64,000 nt of DNA, from positions 604,001 through 668,000 of the forward strand of contig NC_089451.1 in the NCBI RefSeq assembly GCF_026210795.1, given 5' to 3'. The position numbers and the translations under genes were made by a program. The notes beneath the pieces were generated by a model, which saw only the letters and a program-made list of their open reading frames with translations, was not told where the DNA came from and did no database searches. Numbering within the stretch: position 1 is the stretch's first letter; each line of letters starts with the position of its first letter. Origin of the DNA: Rhizophagus irregularis. Lineage: Eukaryota; Glomeromycota; Glomeromycetes; Glomerales; Glomeraceae. This document shows positions 32,870 through 44,059 of this stretch, piece after piece.

Positions 32870-33420
32870 TCAAAGTCAAATGTTGGATAGAAATAACTTT
32901 TGTACTTATTCAAAAATTCATCATTATCATCAAAAGAAATATCTTTATTAAAGATTCATTTGAAGATTCATCAGTATGAATATCATTCATATTATATTTG
33001 GTTACCAGTTCTTCAGAATCATCCTTAATTGATTTATCAATCTTTGTAATATGTTAAAAGATGTTTGCTTTAATTCTTTTTTACGTAAAAGAAAAGTAAA
33101 ACTTTATTCTTCATACATATCAATATCATATATTATTTATGTTAAGTATGTTTCACTTTTTATTTGCAAATTAAATGATTCAATTAATACCTATGACATT
33201 TGAATTTCATTTAACAGAGGTAAAGATATTGATTGCTTAGAATGCAATGATTTTAAAAAAATTAATTGTTCTAGTTACATGTGAATTTTTAGTGTGTGGG
33301 TCAACTAGTTTTCTATTACATTTGCTGCAAAAACATTGACCTTTGGTTTTAATTTTCTTATTACAATAGGAGCTTGGCCAAAAGTTGTTATTTTTGAATC
33401 ACTTTTCAAAATTTTAGCAA
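32870..33420 (-). pseudogene. Decayed protein with Cys-rich zinc-binding segment
   Basis: Minus-strand protein-like segments: SYCNKKIKTKGQCFCSKCNR followed by KLVDPHTKNSH (about 33370-33270), and KIDKSIKDDSEELVTKYNMN with DIHTDESSNES (about 33050-32945), then FDDNDEFLNKYKSYFYPTFD. Frame changes and stops separate them. A C..C..H arrangement with an adjacent acidic region occurs in the N-termini of some CACTA-type transposases; that assignment is speculative. Confidence 0.35.
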
Positions 33421-34301
33421 CAGTTTAAGTTAATATCAGAATTTAAATTACTGTGCTTTTATTATAATCAACAAATTTATATTTTATCACTTTTTTTTCA
33501 TGATAAATTTAAATTAATATTAGAATTTAAATTTACTGCATTTTTATTATAATCAATAAATTTATATTTCATTATTTTTTTTTCAAATTTGTCTAAGTTA
33601 ATATTAGAATATAAATTTACTATGCTTTTATTATTTATACTTCATCATTTTTTTTTAAACATACATTTTGATAAATTTAAGTTGATAATAAAAGTTTCTA
33701 TTTTTAAATTATTTATCTTGATAAATGTAAATGTTTAATCAAATTTTATATATACAATTTTTTATTATAATTTGTCTTGATAAATATAATAAATTAAATT
33801 GCAATCTAAAAATAATCATGACAAATTAAACTTTTTATACTATAAAAATAATCATAATAAATTAAAACTTTAAAATATTTAGTATTAAAATTACAGAAAA
33901 AATTTTTTATACTATAATTCATCTTGATTTTTATATTATTTTTTTTGATGAATATAAATCAACATTAAAAAAATTTAAAAATAAACGAGCTAAAAATTAA
34001 AATTATATAAAAGTAGTTATCAAATATTTTATTTTTTTTAAATGTTTAACAAATAAACAAGTCAAAACTCTAATAAACAAATAAGTCAAAGCTCTAGTTG
34101 TTGAACAAATCTATACTTAACTATAATGAATTTCTATAAACACAACTAGGCAATCCTGTAAAAAATCTGATCCGTATTTTATCTTTCTATATTTTTTTGT
34201 GAATGGTATCATTTCATGGAATTAATAGCCTTAAATCATGGAAATTTTCATCTCACTTGTCACTATCCTATTAGATTATGCACAACTTGGAACAAATACA
34301 T
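33421..34301. other. AT-rich region, three TTATTATAATCAA-type repeats
   Basis: Around 33450-33660, a roughly 85-90 bp unit (TTAATATYAGAATTTAAATT, TTTTATTATAATCAA, TTTATATT) repeats about three times. No gene is visible. The last 90 bases before the hAT element may belong to the LINE remnant that resumes at 37012. Confidence 0.4.
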
Positions 34302-34309
34302 CTCCTACA

Positions 34310-36486
34310 CAGGGACGATGATTTTCTGCTTTAAGCAGAAAACCGCAGAATTGTCCGAAATGATAGCTCAAAGCAGATACCATAAAAATAATCGCAGATT
34401 ATAGCAGATTTTAGAAAATCTATTTTTAATCTTTTTTTTCGAAGTATTTTTTTAAAAAATCGTAACTACTAGTTAAAAATGGTTAAGCATGGAAAAAAAG
34501 TAACTGTATATACTCGCGCAGCTGAACATCCAGGTCATTTTAAAGTTGTTGATGACGGTATTTTGCTTTGTATATATTGCAATTATGCTATTAAATGGGA
34601 AAAAAAATCAACCGTTGATGACCATGTTCGTGGTCCTGTTCATTGTGCAAAAAATGCAGCATATGAAAAAAAACAGAGAAATGGTGAAATACGACAACAA
34701 AGGACAATTACTTCAACAATTTCTATTGCTGATAGTAAAAAAGAATTAATTGAAGATTTAATTCAAGCTCTTGCTACTGCTAATATACCTTTAGAAAAAG
34801 TGAATTCTCTTATTCCTTTTTTTTGAAAACATGGAGGTTTATCCCCCAAGCACCTACATTACGTCAAATGTACTTACCTCAAATCTTTGAAAACCATCTT
34901 ACACAACTTAAACTTATGTTTGAAAGTAAACCAGTAGCAATCACCATGGATGAAACTTCAGATGATTGTGCTCGTAGTGTGGTGAATACTCTTTTTCACT
35001 TTCGCACAAATACCAAATTAGTTTCTGTGGATTTTTTAATTCAAGTTAATAATTCAACAATAGGATCAACTCTTCTTACAATTCTGACAAAATACAATAT
35101 TCATTTTTCTCTTCCACGTTTATTTATATCAGATTCAGCCGCTTATATGAAGAAATGTTTTCGTGAAGTGTTAAAACCTGTTATGCCACAACTGATTCAT
35201 GCTCCTTGCTGTGCACACATATTGAACTTAATTGGGTAAGTAAAGTATTTTTGTTATAAATTCAATTATCTCAAAATAATTTTGTATAATATTTTAAATT
35301 TGTAGTGAAACATGGCAAAAATTTAATCCATTTGCTATTTTAAAAGAATTCTTGGCTAAAGTAAAAGAATGCTTTGTTCGTAGTCCAGCAAGAAGAGGTA
35401 GATATTTAACACACTTACGCAATTATGGTATATCTTCTCCTTGTAAAATTCCTCTTCCTACTTCTACACGTTGGAATTCATGGTTTAAAATGGTTGAGTA
35501 TACAAAAATACATATACTCTATTGGAATTCCTTTTTTCAGGATGAAGTAACCAATGATTCAACAAATGAAACACTTAAAAATATTTTAAAAACTCTTTCT
35601 GATCCTTTCAAATTTGGTACAATTTCAGTTTATATTCATTTTATTTCTATATATGCAAGACAATTCATACAAGATACTGATTTTTTTCAGAAACAAAACA
35701 AGCCTATATTTCCATTTGTAGAGGGACGCCTTAATCATCTTTCTGCATTTTTAGAAAGTAATTGCAATTCTCAAGATTTTGGTCCAGATCTTGATAATAC
35801 TATTATTTCACATTATTTTAACCCACCTGATTTTTATCCTGTTTTTCGTTTAGCTTTTGAAGCTGCTTTTAACAAATTTAATGCTCATATTCCTTCACAT
35901 CCTACACGTTCACTTTTTTTGGCTGCCCAAATTTTTGATCCTAAATATATTTTACTTGGTCCATTGGAAAGAAAAAATTTACGTCAATATAGTGCTATTA
36001 GAGAATTAGCAAACCCTTCAGATGAATTACTTTGTGAATGGTCCATTTATTGTGGGTTGCAATTGGAAAATTCAGTTGGAGAAATTAATTTAGAAGAATA
36101 TTGGATGAATTTTGGAGATAAATTACCAATTCTTTCAAAAATTGCACTTGATTATATTTGGTTACCTGTATCAAGCTGTAGTGTGGAAAGAAGTTTTTCA
36201 ATTTATAATAATATTTTGGATGAAAATCGACAAAATCTTTCAGAGGATTCTTTGAAAGGATTAAATATGATGTATTTTAATGGAAACTAATTGTAAAGTC
36301 AAATAATAAATAAAATAAAATTTGATTTTAATAAAATTTTTTATAGCTGAAATGAGCAGAATTGCGAAATAAATGAGCAGAAAATGCGCCGAAATAATCA
36401 TTTTAAGTCCGCAGAAGCAGGGCAGATCATAGGTTAAATCGCCGGCAGATTTTATAAAATTTCGCCGCAGAAATTCATCGTCCCTG
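34310..36486 (+). mobile_element. hAT transposon with 8-bp target duplication
   Basis: The perfect 8-bp duplication CTCCTACA lies at 34302-34309 and 36487-36494. Terminal inverted repeats begin CAGGGACGATGA and read TTTCTGC inside both ends. Subterminal regions are rich in GCAGA/TCTGC repeats, a typical hAT transposase-binding arrangement. It contains one transposase gene. Confidence 0.92.
34479..36290 (+). pseudogene. hAT transposase, near-intact
   Basis: The N-terminus is BED-finger-like: VDDGILLCIYCNYAIKWEKK, then HVRGPVHCAKN. The core has TMDETSDDCARSVVN (first catalytic Asp), FISDSAAYMKKCF (second Asp) and APCCAHILNLI. A GTAAGT..TTGTAG intron at 35236-35305 joins HILNLIG to ETWQKFNPFA in frame. 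The end is the hATC dimerisation domain: LPILSKIALDYIWLPVSSCS, then VERSFSIYNNILDENRQNLS, with the catalytic-type Glu. One TGA at the T8 run (34824-34826) and one frame change immediately after it, before FIPQAPTLRQMY, block a full product. An assembly error in the homopolymer is possible. Confidence 0.85.
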
Positions 36487-36494
36487 CTCCTACA

Positions 36495-37011
36495 TCAGGA
36501 AATTTGTTTAGACATAATTTAGTGTAATATTTCGGAGGTGGTGTAAAATTTTGAAATATTACACTAAAAACATAATATTACAAAAGTTTATGCTCTTAAA
36601 TTTGAATAATTATAGTAATTTAAGAATATCTTACTATCTACTGATCCAATCAATATGATCTATAGCTCATTGGAATCAGCTCATCATGACGAATCAAATG
36701 GTAGTAAAATCGTATCTTTACATTTGATAGATAACTTTCTATTAATTTAAAACTTTATTACATACTATAGAGCGTTCTATCAACTATAGAAATGCGAATT
36801 TACTACCATTTAATTCGTCTTGATGAGCTGATTCCAATAAGCTATAGATCATCTTGATTGGATCAGTAGATAGCGAGATATTTTTAAATTACTATAATTA
36901 TTCAAATTTAAAGCGTAAACTTTTGTAATATTACGTTTTTAGTGTAATATTTCGAAATTTTACACCACCTCCAAAATATTACACTAAATTACGCCTAAAC
37001 AAATTTCCTGA
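36495..37011. mobile_element. Fold-back element, about 517 bp
   Basis: The whole unit is a near-perfect inverted repeat. TCAGGAAATTTGTTTAG and AATTTAGTGTAATATTTCG at the left are mirrored by CGAAATATTACACT-type sequence and AAACAAATTTCCTGA at the right, with arms of roughly 230 bp each. Both arms contain the CTCATCATGACGAATCAAAT module shared with other elements in the window. The hAT duplication ends exactly where this element begins. Its own target duplication is not clear. Confidence 0.75.
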
Positions 37012-37712
37012 TATATCCTTTTTTACCATGTCTTCTTAAAGAGCTGAATCACTTAATATCATGGCTTTTTATTAGAAATCTATTGCATGACCACTGGCTG
37101 ACAATATCCATTTCTAAAGTTCCTGCGCATGCAGATAACGAATTTAACAACCATGTTGACTCCTTGCCAAAGCTGCTTAGTACACGAATCAACCTGCTAC
37201 GTCGCCTTTAGGCTATATTTCTGCATCATATATGCTTCTTTTTAATGACTTGCCGTTGGATGTTAATTTACATACGTTTGGCTTTCAAAAACATTTTTAA
37301 AGCCAAATATTATCTCGCTTTGTGTTAATTGACATGTTTGCTTCACTAGGTCACTCTTCGTTCTTTAACTGGTTATATATATGAATTTGTTTAGTATTTG
37401 ATCCTGGTCCTTTTGATCATGTTAACGATCACATTTCCTTTTTTGCTTTTTGGCTTAGACTCCTGTTGGACACATTGTCTACTCTCAATCATCTTTAACT
37501 ACAACATTTTTCTATTTACGATTCATCATGGTTATGTCTTAGCTGTAACTCAACTACAGAAGACCTTCAACACTTATAGGAATGTCCCTGCAACTTAACG
37601 GAATATAAACTTACAAACCCTTCGCTTATATGATTATGTACATTCTGACTAACTGAACTATTATGTTCACGTGTTTCTCATATATCAAATAGTAAAGGAA
37701 TTCATGTTAAAG
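37012..37712 (+). pseudogene. LINE-type retrotransposon C-terminus (RNase H end and zinc knuckle)
   Basis: From 37110: ISKVPAHADNEFNNHVDSL resembles the last RNase H helix (KVPAHxGNxxNxxVDxLAK). From 37395: FFAFWLRLLLDTLSTLNHL, then IYDSSWLCLSCNSTTEDLQH, resembling the CxxC..H..C knuckle that ends many fungal LINE ORF2 proteins. Stops lie between and within. The rest of ORF2 is absent or replaced by the hAT and fold-back elements to the left. It is not continuous with retroelement E, whose duplication cuts it at 37713. Confidence 0.6.
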
Positions 37713-37727
37713 TACTTTTACATCATA

Positions 37728-39649
37728 GACCAGAAAAAACTCTTTCCTGAATACATTTTTTACGAATATTTCTGCGTAATAATTTTTTTTAAAAAATAAT
37801 CCCCTTTATTAAATTTTATTACATAAATATAAAAATGTCTATAGATAAGAGTCGAACACCAAACGAAGAAGCTTTAGACTTCGTTTCTAAGTTTAACGAA
37901 ATTTATTTTCAAACTTTTACACACAACTTAAGTTCTTTTGTACAGGACGGTTTCCTCAAGGACTTATTTGAAAAAAACCTCTCAGTACCTAAGGATAAAG
38001 CCCAGATACTGATAGAGCAGTTTGGCGAAACAGCCAACCCTGCGAACTTCACTTCACAAGCTCAAGCTACGAATATACAACCCACTACCCTTTCGCTAAT
38101 ATTTTCTATAGCGCTATATTCTGCGTCCAAGTCTTGGGATAATTTTTCTACCCAATTCTATCTCAATTTTGGCGATACAGGTAATGATGATGACGACGAT
38201 GACGATGGATCTCAGAATACTGATGATTATCTGATGGATGAGTCATATCCGCTTGAGCCCGATGTAGATGAACTTTTACGCCAAGGATTTCAAATGCCAC
38301 CAAATCCAGTACCTATCAAGCTTCCATCAATGCCTGATATAGTAATGCCCCCTGTTGATCAAACTGTAATACTCGAAAACTCCCAGAAGAAAGATAAACA
38401 AAAGGCGCGTGTTACAGATGATAAACAAGTCGCGAACCAATCAACAAAGGCAAAACCTGATGTGAAAACATCAGCCAAAAATTCCCATAAGGGAAAGAAA
38501 TCATCCGAACTGGAGGCTACACAGATACTGACAGGATATGAAGCTGTCGGAGAGGAGCTTGTGCGAATCCGAGACATTATAGTTTACGATATCCCGTATA
38601 CCTGGAACCTGCAGAAAATAATAGCAGAGTTAAAATTTTGGGGTAATACTATCAAGTGTTCCATTAAACGTCAACACAAGTATCAGACTCTTAGAGTCAA
38701 GATAGCACTATCCTCATTTGCCCTTCCCCAGTTTAATAAATATTGGACGACAGACCTGAGAGGTATACCCGTTAGATGGTTCCCTGCAAGTTGGACTTTA
38801 CGAGAAAGAAAACAACGTGAAAAGTTCCAAGCCGTTATTCATGACATTCCGGAGGATATGACGATGGCTACCTTGTGGATGGACCGTAAACCATGTGAAT
38901 TTTTAATGAAGTGCGGTGCTAGCTCATTTAAAGTTATTCAAACAAGCAAAGGAAGGAGGAAACTTGTGGCCTATTTCGAGAATTGGAAGACCACACTAAG
39001 GGTTTTAGATACGCCACAGTTTTTCGTACCTGATGGTAAGGAGTTGAAATGGTGTCGACACTCCATTCCTACCTTGAAGAAAGCACAAAACAAACCGAAG
39101 GCTAAAAATACACCGAATCCGAAAAAATCAGGTAAGTCTGATAAGAATTTGGAGAGTAATCAGCCTAAGAAGAAGGATAAACCTTCATCCTCGAAGAAAA
39201 TCCTGAAAAATAATAACCAGGAGGAGAAACACCTGAAAACTCAGAAGAAGGCAAAGAATTCCTTGAAGAAAAAGGGTGGTAATAAAGATAACATGGTGGT
39301 TTTAGCAGAGATTTTAACTTTATTACAGAAACTAGTATAGCCTACGCTTTTATTAGCGGTTTTACGACTTTCAGTATTGTATTATTTTTTAGGATAGAAT
39401 AGATTTATGCGTTTGTACTGAATTTCTTGAAAAGAGGACTTGTCCTCTCCACTTTCTTTCCCCCTCCTTTTTTTTACCCAGTTTGTTCGCCTGGACCTTT
39501 ATCGGATGTGGTAGTGGTACAGGTCTTTTATTTTCAAGTAGTTAGGGTTGGCTTCTGGCTCCTCTGGAAATCGATGGTAGGATCTATTTGGGTTGTATTA
39601 CTTCGGAATCATACCCTTTGTTATATCCCCTGCCTGCTTCGCAAATAAA
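37728..39649 (+). mobile_element. ORF1-only retroelement, copy E
   Basis: The 15-bp duplication TACTTTTACATCATA lies at 37713-37727 and 39650-39664. It begins GACCAGAAAAAA then CTCTTTCCTGAATAC. The 3' UTR matches copies B and D and ends in a short GCAAATAAA tail. It contains no reverse transcriptase. Confidence 0.9.
37835..39340 (+). CDS. ORF1-like protein of retroelement copy E (501 aa, intact)
   Basis: Intact frame of the same length and architecture as copy B: helical N-domain, Asp run near residue 118, linker, RRM-like units near 246-300 (DIIVYDIPYTWNLQKIIAEL) and 331-392 (FQAVIHDIPEDMTMATLW), a Lys-rich tail and a terminal LAEILTLLQKLV. Differences from B are scattered substitutions, mostly in the linker and tail. 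Like B, it could be translated into full-length protein if transcribed. The nucleic-acid-binding role is inferred from architecture. Confidence 0.75.
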   Translation: MSIDKSRTPNEEALDFVSKFNEIYFQTFTHNLSSFVQDGFLKDLFEKNLSVPKDKAQILIEQFGETANPANFTSQAQATNIQPTTLSLIFSIALYSASKSWDNFSTQFYLNFGDTGNDDDDDDDGSQNTDDYLMDESYPLEPDVDELLRQGFQMPPNPVPIKLPSMPDIVMPPVDQTVILENSQKKDKQKARVTDDKQVANQSTKAKPDVKTSAKNSHKGKKSSELEATQILTGYEAVGEELVRIRDIIVYDIPYTWNLQKIIAELKFWGNTIKCSIKRQHKYQTLRVKIALSSFALPQFNKYWTTDLRGIPVRWFPASWTLRERKQREKFQAVIHDIPEDMTMATLWMDRKPCEFLMKCGASSFKVIQTSKGRRKLVAYFENWKTTLRVLDTPQFFVPDGKELKWCRHSIPTLKKAQNKPKAKNTPNPKKSGKSDKNLESNQPKKKDKPSSSKKILKNNNQEEKHLKTQKKAKNSLKKKGGNKDNMVVLAEILTLLQKLV

Positions 39650-39664
39650 TACTTTTACATCATA

Positions 39665-40139
39665 AGAAAATAGTATAAAAGAATCGAAATAATTAATTAA
39701 TGTATAAAAGGTATTTTTATTATTCTGAGTTATTCTGAACTAAATTAACTGCAGAAACTTAGTCAAATTTTCCTCCTATTTATACATTTTGAAATTTAAT
39801 TTTTACTACCTAAAATTATAAAAGTACAATAAAATAACCTGTTCTTTTTTTCAAATATGCTTTCTTTTTTATGCTATATTTTATGTGCTATATTTTATGT
39901 GCTATATTTTATGTGCTATCTTTTATAATTTATAATTACTCCTCTTAATTATTCCTATTTATAAATTTGATAAACTTGTTATTATACTGGGATTGATAAA
40001 CTTGATAAACTAATTATCATATTGTAATTGATCGACTCCCTAATTAATCTATCTGATCTTTATTAATCATTCAATAAACATTACATCATGTAGATCATTC
40101 TATTTCCAAATGTTCATTCTTTCAGCTAATTATTTATCG
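39665..40139 (-). mobile_element. Probable solo LTR, relative of 25895-26400
   Basis: On the minus strand: GATAAATAATTAGCTGAAAG, ATGATCTACATGATGTAATG, tandem AAAATATAGCACAT subrepeats (39880-39920), a TATA-like GTATAAATAGGAGG (about 39785) and AATAATAAAAATA. This is the same order as the plus-strand copy. The ends are approximate. Confidence 0.5.
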
Positions 40140-40184
40140 AATCACGTGACTTTCTATCATGTGATTTTTTGTTTGTTATATTAT

Positions 40185-40884
40185 CTAGGGGATAGGTAAA
40201 TATACGGGGGGGCCAACTCAAGGTTACACAGGCTGATCAATTACCGATTGAACTGAAGCCTTCATAAATTGGTTACACAAACGAAATTTCATATTAAAAT
40301 TTCGCTTTTTTTATTTTTTTCGACACGCACACATAAGAAAGTAGCCGATCTCAGAAGTTAAGTTTGTTCATATTAGCTTTATATAGACGAAGTTTTTTCA
40401 TCCAAATTGGACCACTGGTTAATTTCTTTCGTATTTTTATATGTTTTATTACATGACAATAGTAAGTTAGAAATTACAAACTTTTTTTTTTTGAGATTTC
40501 AATAAAAAAATAATTTTTTTTTTCGCTTAAAACATTTAAAAATAGTGTTTTCTTCTTTCGTTGTGCATTATTTTCAAGTATTTAATAAACTTTTATATAT
40601 TTTTGAGGTATTTAAAATAGCCGATCAAGTTTTTTGAAATATATAGAAGCGAAACCTTGACAAAAATTATATATTTGTGTAGTTTTGGATTTTGTCATTT
40701 TCGGGGGCTAATTTTTTTTTCATAGATCATATTGATTATCGGCCCATTTCTCGCTTTAAACATGGGGTATTTTTGAATTTTAATATAGTTACTTATAAAA
40801 TTACTATAGGCTTCAGTTCTGGTCTTATGATCATGGCCTGTGTAACCTTGAGTTGGCCCCCCCGTATATTTACCTATCCCCTAG
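40185..40884. mobile_element. TIR element with perfect 48-bp inverted ends, about 700 bp
   Basis: CTAGGGGATAGGTAAATATA, continuing CGGGGGGGCCAACTCAAGG and TTACACAGGC, is mirrored perfectly at the right end. The outermost CTAG is palindromic, so a CTAG target duplication and a longer TIR cannot be told apart. The interior has no credible transposase. Perfect arms suggest recent activity. Confidence 0.8.
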
Positions 40885-41480
40885 ATATTATTTACAGTTA
40901 TTTTGGTATCTATGGTTACAACAGAATCTCGCTTACTTATAAGATAGGTCACCTCCAGACTTAAAGTAAAATCATATATAAAATTCTTTGCAGATCCTAC
41001 TATAAAAGGAAATTTATGTTACATTGTTATGATTTTTTTTCTTTTTAGCTAATTAACCAATAGAATTTAAGAAAAAAGTAAGGTAAAAACTATTAGTAAA
41101 GGGCCAATTTTCTATGGGGACCTTTATTATAAATAAGCGGGGTCCTGTTATAACGTTGACCAATCAGATACTTACCCAATTGTTAATTTTTTTTTTGATC
41201 GGTCACCTAATTTATTCAATAGTTAGAAATTGGTGTATATTTTAATCGATCAGTTTAATACCCAATTGATAACTATCATTCAGTTTAAATTTACTGATTG
41301 ATTTCTATTGTTTCAATTAAACTATTGATAAACTATTTTTCTTTAACTAAAATTAAACTATTTTATACTATTGAAATTTATACTAACATTTTTTTTAAAC
41401 ATTTAATTTTGAAACTTAAACTATTTTATATTATCTTTAATATTTTTTTTCAAACATTTACTTTTAAAACTTTTAAAAAA
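40885..41480. other. AT-rich region leading into the intron-like array
   Basis: Contains CAATTGATAACTA/CAATTGTTAATTT-like repeats around 41180-41340. No gene is visible. Confidence 0.35.
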
Positions 41481-42275
41481 AAATTTTTTTTTTAGGAAAT
41501 TAGTTTCAATTTGAATACTAGAATCCATAAAAGTTTCAAACATTTTACTTTTGAAACTTTATTAAACTGAAAAAATCATTTATTTAAAGCTATTAAAAAA
41601 TGATTTTTAACATTTTTTTTTAACATTTTATTGTAGAGAATTAATTCTGAAGTTGGATACCAAATCTCATAAGTTAGTTTTGAAGAAATTTTTTTGAAAC
41701 TATTAAAAAAAATGCTTTTTTCTAATATTTTATTATAGGGAATCAGTTCTAAAGTTGGATACCGAATCCCATAGGTAAGTTTCAAAAATAATTTTTAACT
41801 TTTATTCTATTATAGGGAATTAGTTATAATAAATTCTATAGGCAGTGTTGTACATGGAACATGTTCCGCCAAAATTTTAATGATCTGGACAATGTCCCGT
41901 CTACATTTCGTCCAAAAATTGCAATTTGTCTTATCAAGACAGCACCTAATGGGCTATAATTTAGAATTAAGATCACGTGATTTTAATGTCCCAATGTTCC
42001 GGACATTGCTAAAATCTTTGGACGTGTCCTGGACTGTTTCGTCCTATCCCGTCCATGGACATGTCCCGTCCCTATGACAACACTGCTATAGGTAAGTTTT
42101 GAAAAAAAATTTTTGAAACTTTTTAAAAAAATAGTTTTTAATGTTTTTTATTATTATTCTATTATAGGAAATCGGTTATAATGAATCTCATAGTTGAATT
42201 TTGAAAAAAAATTTTTGAAACTTTTAAAATAACGGGGTTTAAAGTTTTTTTATTATTATTCTACTAGCTGTAGCT
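41480..42275 (+). repeat. Intron-like tandem array, block 1
   Basis: About six repeated modules. Each has an exon-like segment such as GGAATCAGTTCTAAAGTTGG..CCCATAG, a donor GTAAGTTT or GTTAGTTT, a hairpin (TTTTGAAAAAAAATTTTTGA type), an A-rich spacer, TTTTTAAC/TTCTAAT and a TTCTATTATAG acceptor. Clear examples start at about 41673 (GTTAGTTTTG), 41775 (GTAAGTTTC) and 42091 (GTAAGTTTTG). A 243-bp MITE at 41843-42085 interrupts it. See blocks 2 and 3. Confidence 0.7.
41843..42085. mobile_element. Small hAT-like MITE inside the array
   Basis: The ends CAGTGTTGT and ACAACACTG are inverted. The 7-bp direct repeat CTATAGG lies at 41836-41842 and 42086-42092. The interior repeats CATGT/CCCGTC motifs, for example GGACATGTCCCGTCC near the right end, and contains an ATCACGTGAT palindrome. 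Confidence 0.7.
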
Positions 42276-42440
42276 AAGGTTGCTTGCCAAAACTAGAGGG
42301 TTTCGGCAGAATGGCGTATGCGAAACTGCCAAAACTAGTTTTGCGAAATCATCAAAAAATGCCAAAACTGCAAAACCTATTAAAATCACGAAACTGCTGT
42401 AACTTGCCGAAACTGTTTTGGCGTTTTAGCAATACTTTCT
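42275..42440. mobile_element. TAAGGTTG-type MITE, degenerate copy
   Basis: Begins TAAGGTTGCTTGCCAAAAC as in the copy at 53182. The interior repeats GAAACTGCC/GCCAAAACT. The right end is worn (GTTTTAGCAATAC). Confidence 0.55.
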
Positions 42441-42589
42441 ATATGATTTAATTAGAGTTTCAGCATTTAAACAATTTATAAGAATAAAGACAATATGATT
42501 TTTTGTATATAAATATTTATTTTATAATATTTAATATTAAACTAATAAAATATACGATTAAAAATATAATAAAAATTAAAATTTAATAT

Positions 42590-43450
42590 CTTTATCTTCT
42601 ATGTGGGACCTGCTTCTACTTCTTCTTCTATCTCTACTTCTATCCCGTCTTCTATCTCTACTTCTATCTCGTCATCTATCTCTACTTCTATCTCTACTTC
42701 TTGATCGAGACTTAGATTGCGACCTTCTTCTTTTCCTTCGCAATCTATATTCATATCGATGTTGATCATGCGCAGCATGCTGCCGTCAATACTCTCGTAT
42801 AAACAGATCTAAAATCCAATAAAAATATTAATGAATTGAATGAATTGCCTAAATAAAATTAATTTAAAATAATAATTAATAATAATTACCAGTTTGTAAT
42901 CAAAATTCATGTTTAATATCAGCAAACACGCTCTATCAAAACTATTTGGGCTTACAATAGGAATGTCGTCATTATTATTATTTATTATTCTACTGAGGTT
43001 TTTAGCATAACAATCAAATATTCATAAAAATATATTACTCTTTCTTTTGACATTATTTATGTACTAAAGGATTCAATAAAGGTGATTTAGAAAGAGAAGA
43101 AGAAATAAACTAATAAAGTATAAAAAAAGTTTAATGATGGTCATTCTGATCCGTATATTAATATTGTTATTGTACGGGCATCATGCTTAATAATGATCTG
43201 ATGTGGCACTCTTTATACCCTTGTTTGAGGCATTCCATTTTGTAGAGCATTGCCTGGGTGTCGCTGCAAATACGGTTGCAGCGAACACCCTATTTGATAT
43301 TATTGTCCATGCATTTACATGGTGACGGTTTGCAATTCTTTTGAATTGCTGATGCAAATTTCTTCGCTCTGCAATTAATTGCCTAGCAGCGTTAATCGTC
43401 TATTGGAATGCTGGTAGTGGCGGTGGAACAAAAGGTACTAATGCTGCCAT
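42590..43450 (-). pseudogene. Small Myb/trihelix-like protein with RS-repeat tail
   Basis: Minus-strand ATG at 43450: AALVPFVPPPLPAFQ, a stop, then INAARQLIAERRNLHQQFKR, NRHHVNAWTIISNRVFAATV and PRQCSTKWNASNKGIKSATS. The spacing of Trp residues (NAWTIIS, STKWNA) suggests a Myb/SANT-like helix set. Further down (42790-42595), after a TTGGATTTTAG acceptor-like site, LRRKRRRSQSKSRSRSRDRS and degenerate RDRSRDR repeats form an RS-type tail, encoded by (AGAGATAGAAGT)n. Several stops indicate a pseudogene. The Myb-like call is tentative. Confidence 0.45.
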
Positions 43451-44059
43451 TTTTTATTTTTATGATTTTTTCATAACTTGAAAATTAAATACAATTTGAA
43501 AATCAAAATACAATTTAGTTTTGAATTGCGAAAAAAATCCTATATACATCAAATTTCATAATATTTATATTAATTTTAAAATTCGTTATAATGTTTAAAA
43601 CATGAACTGATGAACATAATAATATTCTACATAATTAAAGTATTTGTAACAAAATAAACACAGTTTTGATTCTAATGTAATAAATTTAATTAACGCAGTT
43701 CTAAATTTTTTTTTGTAACGCAGTTCTTAAAATTTATTGATCTAATGTAATAAATTTAATTAACAAAGTCCTTAAAACTTATTGATTTTAATAAAATATG
43801 CTTATCCTTATTCCTTAATTAAATTGCATTATTTTTAAAATATAATATGCTTATTCTTATTCCTTAATTAAATTGCAATGTTTTAAAATATAATATAAAA
43901 TTACAATTGCCTGCATAATTATATGTTAACTGAACTTTGATTGCGAATATTTTGCCCTGCATAATTACATCATTTATTTCCTAAATAGTGTCATTATTTA
44001 AATCACATGATATTAGAATTAATTCTCATTGGATTAACTATTGTAATTATTTCTCATTA
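43451..44059. other. AT-rich spacer with a short direct duplication
   Basis: Near 43735-43870, blocks TATTGATYTAATGTAATAAA and TTATTCCTTAATTAAATTGC are each repeated twice. No gene is visible. Confidence 0.4.

Noticed and set aside
36495-37011. Part of the hAT element
   Set aside because: The hAT duplication closes at 36494 and the fold-back has its own symmetric ends.
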